Made by a program: the position numbers and the translations under genes. Below are positions 10,476-19,824 of a DNA stretch of 32,549 nt, one piece after another; the first letter of the stretch is position 1; each line of letters opens with the position of its first letter. The notes under the pieces are model-generated. The model was not told the origin of the DNA. It did no database searches and worked only from the letters and a program-made list of their open reading frames with translations. This DNA comes from Ephemerocybe angulata (taxonomy: Eukaryota; Basidiomycota; Agaricomycetes; Agaricales; Psathyrellaceae): assembly GCA_013368325.1 (NCBI GenBank), contig JAACJK010000244.1, positions 1 through 32,549 on the forward strand. Reading direction: 5' to 3'.

Positions 10476-10936
10476 CCACGATCCTTCGGTTCGCCCTTCA
10501 CTCCCCACAAGCCCGACCGCAAGCTCAATATGCATGGACCTCAGTCAACATACCTGGAGCTTTGAGTGACTAGAATGTGCTTCAGTGGACCCGGCCTTCG
10601 CACTGAACGGTATGTCCTTCAGCTCGACTTCGACTATCAAATACCTGATGTATGCGATCTGTTCGCATCTCCCCATAACGGAGACCCTTTCTTCGCCAAA
10701 TTCGATGCTCCTTCTACGAGCAGAAGTGCTGCAACCTCTGCAAGTCCATGACGAGTTCTGCACGTCCGCGAGCTTCCTCCCCCACTTTGTTTCACCCGTG
10801 CGTATCCCTAATACCAATATATCGAGTGTGCACTCACATTTTTGGCTTCAGTATTTCCGATGCTTTTTGACTCCCACCACCATGTCCCAACCTCCAGAAG
10901 CGTTCGACTTCTGTCCACCCGTCGTCATATCCCCGC

Positions 10937-10954
10937 GCGCTAGTGATTTAGCGC
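10937..10954. promoter_or_regulatory. Dyad GCGCTA-N6-TAGCGC, copy 2
   Basis: Counterpart of the dyad at 10458-10475, about 240 bp upstream of the ARB1 start codon. The spacer differs (GTGATT here, GAGACT there) while both half-sites are identical. Confidence 0.35.
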
Positions 10955-11193
10955 CGTATGACTCAGCGACCTCTGGCCCAAACAGCGGTAAGCTCTGCCC
11001 CACCCGTTCAAACTCCGACTCGATCTTATCGAAATTTTTATTGGTGTCGGTTTTGTAATAGACCACGAGCGATTGTGATAGCATCGCATCGATTGGCTCA
11101 TCCCTCCCTCTCCCTCGTACCTCCACCACTCTCTGGATTCGTTTGCACGGCCAGGGACTTACGACCGCTCGACTTTAACGACCACATTCCAAC

Positions 11194-13988
11194 ATGGCAC
11201 CCTCTGCCTCAAAACAAAAGCGTCTCGCTGAAAAGGCCGCGAAGAAGGCCGCCGGCGGATCGTCCACAGCGGGCACCGATACCCCCACCGGCGACGGCAC
11301 CGGCTACAGCACGCCCCTCACCTCGCAGTCTGGCGCCCAGTCGAAGACCGGATCCCAGGAGGACATCCACGCCACGATGGCCAAGCTGAAGATGGCGACG
11401 GACAGGAGCGCCGCCGGTGTCTTGGTGTCCGACGTCAAGGGACGGGACATCAAGATCGACGCGTATACGCTCTCCTTCCACGGAAGGCTGCTCATCGAGA
11501 ATGCCGAGGTCTCTCTGAACTACGGCAATCGTTATGGTTTGCTCGGTGAGAACGGTTCCGGAAAGGTGCGTCGTGAATCCCCGTCTTTTTTTTTGGCTCG
11601 ACTGACGTCCTCCAAGTCCACCTTCCTCCAATCCATGGCCGACCGCGACATCGAAATCCCCCCTCACATCGATATCTACATGGTTCGCGGCGAGGCCGAG
11701 CCCTCAGAGGTCAACGCCGTTGACTTCATCGTCGCCTCCGCCCGCGAGAAGGTCGCCAAGCTCGAGGCCTACATCGAAGAGCTCTCTGTCGCCGACGACG
11801 TCGACGATCTCGCCCTCGACGCCGCCTACGAACAGCTTGAGGAGCTCGATCCCTCCACCTTCGAGGCCAAGGCCGGCTCCATCCTCCACGGTCTCGGCTT
11901 CGACCAGCAGATGATGAAGCGCCCGACGAAGGACATGTCTGGTGGTTGGCGTATGCGTGTCTCGCTCGCCCGTGCTCTCTTCATCAAGCCCCATCTCCTC
12001 CTCCTCGACGAACCCACGAATCACTTGGATCTCGGTGCCGTCGTCTGGCTCGAGGCGTATCTCTCTACCTACAACCACATCCTCGTCATCACCTCCCACT
12101 CCCAGGATTTCATGGACTCTGTCTGCACGCACATCATGGACCTAACGGCGAAGAAGAAGCTCACGTACTACTCCGGTAACTATTCGACCTACGTCAAGAC
12201 GAAGCAGGAGAACGAGGTCAACCAGATGAAGGCGTACAACAAGCAGCAGGACGAAATCGCTCATATCAAGAAGTGAGTCATTTTCTCTTCCTTTCGGTGA
12301 CGTAGTGCTGACGGCTCACAGGTTCATCGCTTCCGCCGGTACCTACGCCAACTTGGTTCGTCAAGCCAAGTCGAAGCAGAAGATCATCGACAAGATGGAG
12401 GCCGCCGGCCTCATCGAGAAGATCGAAGTCGGAAAGCCTCTTCAGTACGTATCAGATCATGATCGTCTCTCCCTTCCTCGCTCACGTCCTTTGCAGCTTC
12501 AACTTCGAGGACATCAACCGTCTCCCTCCCCCTATCATCGCCTTCGACAACGTCGCCTTCTCGTACTCGGGCAAAAAGGAGGACTACCTGTACAAGAAGT
12601 TGTCGTTCGGTATCGAGTACGTGTTCTTCCTGCTTCTCAACTTCGATCCACTGACATCATCGCAGCATGGACTCTCGTATCGCCATCCTAGGAGCCAACG
12701 GTACTGGCAAGTCCACCCTCCTCCACCTCATCACTGGCGCCCTCCAGCCTTGCGAGGGTACCGTCTCGAAGCACGTTGGTCTCAAGCTCGCCAAGTACTC
12801 TCAACACTCTGCCGATCAGCTCCCCTACGACCTCTCGCCGATCGAGTACTTCCAGAAGCTGTTCTCGATCAAGTACCCCGAGAAGGACGCGCAGGCGTGG
12901 AGAGCGCAGCTCGGACGATTCGGTTTGAGCGGGCAGCATCAGACGAGTCCGATCAAGAATCTTTCGGATGGGTTGAGGAATCGTGTTGTGTTCGCGCAGT
13001 TGGCGATGGAGCATCCGCATATCTTGCTGCTCGGTGAGTTGGTTGTATCGCTTTGGCTGGGAAGGAGTGCTGATGCGGTTATGTTTAGATGAGCCCACTA
13101 ACCATTTGGATATGGAGAGTATCGACGCGCTTGCGCGTGCGATTAAGGCGTTCGAGGGTGGTGTTGTTATCGTGTCCCACGATTTCCGTGAGTGTCTCTT
13201 CTCTCTGTCGTTGTTTCGTTTGTTTTTGCCGTCGATGTCTGGTGTCTCTCGCCTGTTCGATCGATGCGCTTCGTCGGCGTCGACGCAGGTCTGCGATCCT
13301 TGGCTGTGCCGAGGGCTTTCGTTTTTGTCCTCGGCGCACATTGCGTGTTCGCTCCACGCTCGCCGTCGACGATGCGCACTTCTCGGCTCCACGTATGAGG
13401 AGGGTCCTCTCCCGATGCCGGCGGGTGCGGGATGGTCGTTTGTTCTACGTCCGCCCGCTTGGTACTCTCGTCTCTGTGGATGGGCGTTTCTCGGGGGTGG
13501 ATTGACGTTAGCCATCGCACTGTTTTGTTCGCCCGTAGCTGCGCGAAGGGGTCTAGATCGCGGGCGTCACCGTTTTGTGCCTCTATCTTCGACTGCGATT
13601 GGGTCACCTCGACGCCGGTGTCTTCATCCGCCTTCGTTTACGGCTTGGTGGCCAACCGACTGCCTTTCCCGTGCCCGAGGACTACTCTTTCCCTCTATTC
13701 CGCCTATTTCGCCGATGTACGTTTGTGCTAACTTAACATGCTCTCCATAGGTCTCATCAGCCAAGTCGCCGAGGATCTCTGGGAGGTCGCTGACAAGACT
13801 GTTCGCAACCTTACCAAGGCCGATATAACCATCGTCGATTACAAGAAGAACCTCGTCAAGCAGAGTACGTACCCCTCTCCTTTCTATTCCTGATGTCGAC
13901 AACGTTTACTGATGTGTGTCGAATAGGTATGGCTGCGATCGAGAAGGCGAAGCTCTTCTCGAAGACCGCCGCCAAGGGTGCCAAGTAA
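11194..13988 (+). CDS. ABCF-family ATPase ARB1 (ribosome biogenesis)
   Basis: Eight exons: 11194-11565, 11617-12272, 12322-12444, 12497-12616, 12666-13033, 13089-13187, 13751-13864, 13927-13988. Joined they give 1914 nt, a 637 aa product. All introns are GT..AG and every junction restores the frame. Residues 1-60 are a Lys/Ala-rich tail typical of ARB1. ABC domain 1 has Walker A GENGSGKST (split by intron 1), signature [12 protein letters not shown] and Walker [13 protein letters not shown]. An interdomain linker contains [20 protein letters not shown], a hallmark of the ARB1/ABCF2 branch. ABC domain 2 has GANGTGKST, a signature-like [10 protein letters not shown] and a second DEPTNHLD. There are no membrane segments, as expected for ABCF proteins. 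In yeast, Arb1 shuttles between nucleus and cytoplasm and is essential for 40S and 60S maturation. Length matches the family (~610-640 aa). The second signature reads SDG rather than SGG; yeast also deviates there. Start chosen at the first ATG after a pyrimidine-rich leader. The gene appears intact. Confidence 0.95.
13188..13750 (+). other. Unusually long (563 bp) intron in ARB1
   Basis: The donor is gtgagt after 13187 and the acceptor is ccatag at 13750. The other six introns are 49-62 bp. The long intron is G/T-rich at its start, has no terminal inverted repeats I can see and no clear C/D-box snoRNA motifs, and its open frames are not recognisable. It splits the segment right after the second Walker B and the switch histidine (VSHDFR). 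Confidence 0.8.
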
Positions 13989-15089
13989 GCGCATCGTCGA
14001 CCGACGCCTTGCATTTGGCGGTGCGAAGGCGGTCGCACTTAGAGCGCCGCCCGTTCCGCTGCCACCGTCGGAGATCTCGCCCTGTAGCTCCCGTTCGCTG
14101 TCATCGTTGTTTCGTTGCACTACATACATACATACATCGTTGTACTACTCATTCATCATCATCGTCATTCCCACCATCGTCCATACGACAGCCATCTCAT
14201 CTTTCGTACTACTACATCTCAGTCTGCTGTTACAGTTCGGACTTGTCTTCTCTTCATGATTTTCATGATTTTCCGTGTCATTCTCGTATCGATTGCATCA
14301 TACCGTATACATTAGAGTGTAAAAGTTGTATCTCGTACAGTAAAGTAGTTAGCCTTCCTGTTTCTTGTCTTTTGATTCTCTCTTTTGTTTCGTTATATGA
14401 CTTGTTTTATTCTTATCGTCGATGTGCGTGTCGCGGCTCGCCCAGCTCGGTTTGGGACCCTCGTTTGACGTCGCAGCCAGTGCTGGAAACCTGGAGATTA
14501 TTATATAGGGACGAGCACTGGAAGCGCTCATATCGGCGTGATGGTACCTTGGCGATGGTCTCGCTCGAGGATGAATGGTCGATTTGCCATGTGGTGAGTT
14601 GTGGCATAGACGGGGCTGACCGTACGATGTATGGCGGAACCAAGCTTGTTTGCGCCAGCTATACGGAATTCGCTTCGAGGACCACGCCGGCCGCAGCTCC
14701 CAGAACGTCTGACCGACTCCCTAAACTGGATGCTTTCTGTGACTCCGAAATGGTGCAATTATAAGTTATAACAAGACATCTATTTGTGAGGGAGTTTGTG
14801 GTGTCCAAACCCTTGAAGGCGGCGCGGGTAGGGAGGTGCCGGACTCCTGCGGACTTGGAGGTACTCGACCATGTACGCTCTGCAGAACTTGAGTCACAAT
14901 GTACACCATTTTGTGCTCTTCTTAGGCAAACGGTGGTACTTCGGATACCTATGAACGTCGTGGGGCGGGTTGTTCCAGTTGAGCGGTCTCCTTGGGCGTC
15001 TATTATCTTACTGGCTTGTTCGAGTGCACTTGCGTCGACAGGTAATCACACATCATGTCCAAGATAGTCTGTCTATAATAAATATTTGG
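13989..15089. other. 3' flank of ARB1 and intergenic sequence
   Basis: This includes T/C-rich ARB1 3' untranslated sequence with short simple runs (CATA near 14120; CATCAT near 14150). No gene is recognised in the remainder, although several open frames exist on both strands. Confidence 0.4.
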
Positions 15090-15159
15090 GGTCTATTAAC
15101 TTATACTAGGTGATTATGTTAGAGACGCCTAACTCTATCTTCTCAAGGAGCACCTTGCC

Positions 15160-15295
15160 ATTACGCACATGCGTTAGCGTTTGGCAATGGATATCCCAGG
15201 TCCGAGTCCATATCTAGTCCGACGCCTTGACACTGTACTTGCACAAGATGCATCTCCCCTGAACTCTCAATCATCCGCTCCCGGATGGGCCAGGG
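15160..15295 (-). pseudogene. Degenerate third zinc-finger copy
   Basis: On the minus strand a frame resembling copy 2 can be followed (HPGADD, stop, EFRG, then GLGPG and IAKR). The finger cysteines and histidines are lost and stops interrupt it. The flanking 3' sequence (AACTTATACTAGG, 15100 region) matches that after copy 2 (16340 region). This is clearly a relic. Confidence 0.55.
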
Positions 15296-15306
15296 TGTCT
15301 GTCTCT

Positions 15307-15624
15307 TCAAGGAGACTGCGCATGCGCCTTGACCTTGTCCATATGCTTAGCCGTTTTGCAATGACTGGCCCAGTTCTTCCACTCCCAGTCCCTAGCCTTA
15401 CTAAGGGACCCGCACACGATACACTTCACCCTGAACTGACTACTATCCAGTCCTAGATGGGCGCCCTCCAAAAGAATCGCGTATGGGTCGTTAACGAAGC
15501 GTTGCTTGCGGTTAGCTATTACGTCGTCGGCGCCTGAGAGGATGTAGCGAGAGTCACAGGCCGCTTGTACGCCCTCGCTGGTGCTGGAACCCGTATCGTC
15601 CGCTGTGCGATGATTGCAGGACAT
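15307..15624 (-). CDS. Short zinc-finger-like protein, tandem copy 1 (105 aa)
   Basis: The reading frame runs from ATG 15624 to the stop at 15307-15309, with no intron needed. Upstream ATGs in the same frame lie before the TATA box, so 15624 is preferred. The N-terminal half is polar and poorly conserved. The C-terminal half contains KQRF, a D-x-YA motif, then FRVKC-x2-C, sixteen residues rich in Trp (WEWKNW), and H-x5-H. The layout C-x2-C-x16-H-x5-H recalls a single U1-type C2H2 finger. No signal peptide is visible. It shares all these landmarks with copy 2 (16417-16725), though overall identity is only moderate, so selection on the finger is likely. A DNA/RNA-binding role is inference. Confidence 0.6.
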   Translation of the reverse strand: MSCNHRTADDTGSSTSEGVQAACDSRYILSGADDVIANRKQRFVNDPYAILLEGAHLGLDSSQFRVKCIVCGSLSKARDWEWKNWASHCKTAKHMDKVKAHAQSP

Positions 15625-15737
15625 GGGGTGAATCGGGTGAGGATGGCGTTCTTGGGGAGTGTGTTTGAGGCTATTTCTGAAGAGGGGCAGTTCAGGAGGA
15701 AGAAGTTTGTTGGTGTGGGTTGGACTAACAACTGTTG

Positions 15738-15745
15738 TATATATA
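15738..15745 (-). promoter_or_regulatory. TATA box candidate for tandem copy 1
   Basis: TATATATA lies about 110 bp before the ATG at 15624 (minus strand). The equivalent site for copy 2 reads TAGATAAT, a weaker match. Confidence 0.4.
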
Positions 15746-15899
15746 CTGCTACATGAGAGTTGACAATGCACCATTTCGTGCTGTGGAGGGAGGGTCTACT
15801 GTCGCTTTGATGCGAAAGGCGCAAAGCCCGTCTGAGGGCATTTACATACGATGACCAATCACAGCGCGTTTGACGCCGCCGGTCGGATTACTATAGCGC

Positions 15900-16334
15900 T
15901 TAGCCACTCAAGTGTTGCTGAAACCAATCATGAGGGCATTGCGATCAGCGTCTCGTGGCCTATCCTTCACTCTTGAAATTCAGCGGAAAGCTCGGACACA
16001 GAGCTTACGACACTAGAGGTTTGTACAAAGCTCATTTGCGTTTCTGCAACGGAGGTCAAAGCCCTAATATCCCAGTCGTCCTTTTGGCACAGTTAGGAAA
16101 AATTGTAAATTCAATTAGGCATCATAGTAGAGTTTGCCAGGGGTTATGCGAGCGCACACCAGCGCGTATGGTATCTCATTCCATCACCAGATTATCGAGT
16201 GGTACTGAGTATGAGACGTGCTACTTCAATTCAATTTGAGTGGAATTGTACCGTCCCCCATGGGCGTCCATTCTCCCGGTTTGTTTTGGCAACGAGGTTA
16301 CTCCGGCGTAGTGTGTCGACAAAAATATGATCGC
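15900..16334. other. Spacer between tandem units, no gene recognised
   Basis: Short frames only (for example 15955-16239 plus). No domain, splice pattern or repeat beyond a small imperfect inverted repeat near 16227-16250. Confidence 0.4.
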
Positions 16335-16416
16335 AATCCATTAACTTATACTGGATGTTTATACACCGTTGATTAAGCTAGAGTCGTCTACTTCTATCCT
16401 CTCAACATGAGGCATT

Positions 16417-16725
16417 TCAAAGAGAAAGCCCAAGCGCCTCGATATTGCGCCTATGTGTAGCTGATCGGCAATGCACGGGCCAGGCCCTCCATTCCCAGTT
16501 TGGAGTTTTGATACAATTCCCGCACAAAATGCACTTCACCCTGAACTCGTTACTATTCGCTCCCGGATGGGTGTCCCCGATAGGGACCGCGTAGAGGTCG
16601 TCGATGAAGCGTTGTTTGCGTTTGGCTGTTGTGAAATCGGAACAGGCCTGGTCGCTTCGGAGTGTGTTGCGACTGGCGCACACGGAGGTGGGTGGGCCTT
16701 GCTCTGTGGGATGGATGTCGCACAT
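16417..16725 (-). CDS. Short zinc-finger-like protein, tandem copy 2 (102 aa)
   Basis: From ATG 16725, aligned with the start of copy 1, the frame is open to the stop at 16417-16419. Conserved landmarks are KRKQRF, D-x-YA, EFRVKC-x2-C, a WEW..W segment and H-x5-H, again C-x2-C-x16-H-x5-H. An extra Cys lies three residues after the second finger Cys, and HC adjoins the first His, as in copy 1. The ends beyond the finger differ from copy 1 in sequence and length. The TATA box is weaker than for copy 1, so expression may differ. No named family is recognised. Confidence 0.6.
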   Translation of the reverse strand: MCDIHPTEQGPPTSVCASRNTLRSDQACSDFTTAKRKQRFIDDLYAVPIGDTHPGANSNEFRVKCILCGNCIKTPNWEWRAWPVHCRSATHRRNIEALGLSL

Positions 16726-17403
16726 GGGGTAGATTGAGTGAGGATGTCTTGCTCGCTTGGGAGTGAGTTTGAAGCTATTTCTGAGGACGAGTAGCACCAC
16801 GGGGAGAGATTTATTGGTTTGGTTGGACTAATAGTCCTTAGATAATGCTACATGAGAATTGGCAAAGCACCACGCTGGGGCTTTGTGGGAGAGTGTACTG
16901 ACGCTTCAGTGACACGAGAGGCACCAAAGCGCGTCCCGTCGGTACTTTCCAACTACTTATGATGGTTTTTGATGGACAAAGCGCGGCATTTTAGTCTTAC
17001 GCACCCCATAGTTCTTATAAATCAGGACCTTTCAGCGTAAAGCCCTTGGGCGTCTATTCGAGCGCCGACTTTCACTGTCCCAACAGCAGGTGAATGAAGT
17101 CTTAGGAAGGTGGTAGCATCGATCATCGCTCAGAAGAGCTATAAGCGGTATGTAAGCCAGAGTCCAAAGTCCCTAAAAGAAGGAAACAAAGCGAGCTGGC
17201 GTCGATTAATCTTTAGCCCAAAGCGCGGGGCCTGATGATCCCGATTTTCCGGAAGGGGCTACCAGATCAGTCAGGCGGGGCTACAAAGGGACAAAGGGGA
17301 CAGTAAGTTCAACTTCTTCTTGCCTCTCAACCACCACAAGGTCCGAATTACCCTCTCCCTCTGTTTTGCTTGCACTAGAACATCTCCCATTATCCTCCGA
17401 ACC

Positions 17404-18361
17404 ATGCCTGCTATCAGAACCGCTACTCGAGCTACGTGTCGTGGTCGAATAGGCGGAGTGGCGCAGATGCTCCCCGGGGCGACATCGTCCCAAAGTAAAC
17501 CAAACGATATCATCGTAGATGCTGCGTTCCAGGCAGTCCCTCCAATGATAACGGCTGGTGTATTGGATCTCACAGCACGACGCAGTGAGCTCGAGATTGA
17601 CCAACTGGCACAATCGCTGTCGCGAGTTGCAGTAGCCCAAAGTTCCAATGCAGACGATAGAGACATGGATAATCTGGCTCACGCCTTCTCCGCTACTATG
17701 GCTGCCGACATGAACACCCTCCCTGCAGGAACTACACTCCTCCAGAAATCCACCAACGCGTATCCGGTGTCAGATGCGGTGTTCCAAGTTCCCATCTACT
17801 TCCACAAAACGTATCAGCCGAATTCTCCACGATCGCTGCTCTTGGAAAGTGGTGGGAATATCTTCCGAAAATTGTACCTCGAGAGGACGCCGTGCTACGC
17901 TCCCCTCGAGGACTGCCACTTTAATGTTGCGTGGTGCCTCGCCTGCGAACACCCGGTGCATTCGCCGGATAATATGGGGGCTCCCACTGGTCTCTCACGC
18001 AAGTGGTTTGAGGCCCACTTGAACTCTGCGGGCCACAAAATGAGGGAAGCAAAATGGGCTCTAACAGGTGGCCCACTGAGCCGGATTCCTGGCCTACATG
18101 GACTCCGGAAGCTAAACGAGCAAGGCTATGTATATCTCGATAGGGTGAGTCGCTTCATCGGAGCTACAAGTATGACCCTCGCTCACACTGCCTATATTTT
18201 AGGGAAAGGACTGGGCCAGGCTCATAAAAAGACTTGAGGAGCGACAATGGCTGGCGCGCGAGCAATTCAGGCTCGATTCCCACAAGAATAGGTCAAAGCC
18301 ATATGCTGGGAAGGGTAGGGTAGAAAGAACGTACGAAAAGATGAAATGGGAGCATCGATGA
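17404..18361 (+). CDS. Zinc-finger-like protein, right copy (299 aa, one intron)
   Basis: Exon 1 is 17404-18144. The intron is 18145-18202 (58 bp, gtgagt..tttag). Exon 2 is 18203-18361, ending in TGA. The 299 aa product pairs with the 298 aa left copy. The N-terminal 90 residues differ at many positions. The segment from about residue 110 to 190, including CLAC and H-x5-H (C-x2-C-x23-H-x5-H), is almost the same. Exon 2 differs at only two of 159 nt, both changing an amino acid (Glu/Lys, Tyr/His). The intron differs at 13 of 58 positions. The basic, Trp-containing C-terminus (about 52 aa) suggests a nucleic-acid contact surface, as inference. Splice sites and frame are intact in both copies, so both may be functional. 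Confidence 0.7.
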
Positions 18362-19824
18362 ATTTCAATGACCATTCGGACGCATGTATCCTTATCCATA
18401 TAAATCCCTGTGCCATACCACTATACCGTCTCGCCCATGTGGACTATGCCGCTAGTTTGAGGTTCACCGTGTATGAATTATTTAACTAGAGTTGTGGGGA
18501 TGTTGTAGACTTAAACTGTATCCATATACATGTGCATCGAATGCTTAATCATAGATACCCTCAGCCTCTTGTCGCCTTCAGTTACCGGGCTGAGCCCCTA
18601 TCGCGGCATTTTGACTCATTCCTCACTTTCGCCTGAGGCTCGCAAGAAAGTTTACCAGTCGATTGTTGGGTCTCTTCTGGAGACGTGTACAAGGCCGCAA
18701 TTGCCATCCCAGCTTCGCAAAGTGGGGTTATGCACAGCTCTCAAGTAACTTGAAGGTGACTCAGTCGTCCGGGATGCGACTCAGCCGGTACAATAACAAC
18801 ATTCTGTGTATGTAGCGCTCGTCATATGATTCGATCCTATGTCTCTGCATAACCCCACTACGGTGTGCAGCGGGCTTGCGTTCTCGTATATCGCAAGCGA
18901 GTACTGCCTGGTTCATCCCATTGGGAGTGGGCGTTTGCACTATCCGACATCAAAGCGCACGATAAGTCCTTTGAGCCAAACTCCGTCCGAGAAGGTGGCT
19001 TTATAGGACTCGATCAGATTCTGAAGTGAGAATCTGGATAGATCTTGGAGACCTACATGCCATTAGGGAAGTCACATCCAGGCTCGTAGGCTCTTTGGCA
19101 TGAGGACTGTCTGAATGAATGAAGCTGCAAGCGTAATCACACGCAGCATTATATAGAAATGCCGTCGTCATAAGGGGAGAGTGCGGTGTTTGAGAGAAAG
19201 ATTACCTTGATCTCAAGAGCATTCGCAGAACGGCCGAACTGGCGTACCCGTAGGCCGCCTGCGGCGGGGCATAATCAGTAACAGCGTACTTCTATGACTC
19301 CGACTCTACGCTACGTTCCACCGACATATCGAACAGAAACCCCAGTAGAAGTTGACACGTTCCCGAGCCGCAGAGGACTAAGCTTATGATCGAGCTCTCG
19401 GAAAGGTACCAAGCACGTTGAGGCCGTACTTGGATTGATCACGAGAGGTCCACGTCCCAAAATGGGCAAATTTTCGAGGGCCATAGACCTGCTCCTGGCT
19501 CTCATCTCGTCACTTTGCAAATTCAGGCTGAGGCCAGTGCTGTATTTGCTATGATCCCGCGGACACGCTGGGAGGATGGCAGATATGAGGAAGCGACACG
19601 AGGACTTCGCCTCGTAGCAGCGAACGTCCCTGTTCACATTCTCTTGCCCTTCGTACATTCGTCACCTCTGCTCAGTACCTGCCAGAAATGTTCTCCCAGG
19701 TACGTAGAACAACACATCCACAGGGCCGAATCTCTGATGGCATTTGTAGCGAGACGTTAGGCCACCACTCAAGTTCAGCTCGGTGTCCAGCTCGTCCTCG
19801 CGCAGGCTGCGCCGTGCTCCCATC
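18362..19824. other. Intergenic part of right arm
   Basis: The first ~190 bp is nearly identical to the left arm, after which similarity drops sharply at about 18552. A 14-bp motif, AGTGGGGTTATGCA, occurs at 18721 and inverted at about 18846. The ORF at 19515-19760 is the counterpart of 5323-5078 and lies just upstream of the F-box start. No gene is confirmed. Confidence 0.35.

Larger units (their letters stand above)
10314..10960 (+). repeat. Diverged direct repeat upstream of ARB1
   Basis: Two blocks recur in the same order. Block 1 (GGTACGTCGTTCAGCTCGAC, 10314 onward) recurs at 10608 as GGTATGTCCTTCAGCTCGAC. Block 2 (TTTCTGTCCACCCG, near 10428) recurs near 10908. The blocks are about 110 bp apart in the first copy and about 280 bp apart in the second, so the second has gained, or the first lost, a middle segment. 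Block 1 begins with a splice-donor-like sequence in both copies, suggesting a duplicated gene fragment with its intron. A second small ORF starts at ATG 10881 and runs into a GTAAGC donor at 10987. Confidence 0.65.
15090..17000 (-). repeat. Tandem cluster of short zinc-finger gene copies
   Basis: The block at 15090-15295 (dead copy with its 3' flank) aligns with 16335-16560. The block at 15310-15870 (gene plus promoter) aligns with 16440-17000, including upstream sequence of the form CTACATGAGA(G/A)TTG. All copies point the same way (minus strand). The order is dead copy, copy 1, copy 2, which suggests serial tandem duplication. Confidence 0.7.

Noticed and set aside
12688..13515. Minus-strand 275-codon frame opposite ARB1
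   Set aside because: It mirrors codon bias of the true plus-strand exons and crosses the verified introns. No domain is seen.
13188..13750. C/D-box snoRNA inside the long ARB1 intron
   Set aside because: No RTGATGA plus CTGA pair with terminal stem was found by eye.
14110..14160. CATA and CATCAT runs after ARB1
   Set aside because: They are short simple-sequence runs in a 3' UTR, with nothing further to support a function.
13916..14764. Long open frame of 282 codons downstream of ARB1
   Set aside because: It overlaps the last ARB1 exon in another frame, is rich in Ser/Arg/Cys from simple sequence, and has no domain. It is a shadow frame plus 3' UTR.
18721..18860. 14-bp inverted repeat AGTGGGGTTATGCA in the right arm
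   Set aside because: It is short, found in one arm only, and at the edge of an unalignable patch. It could be chance or a small conversion product.
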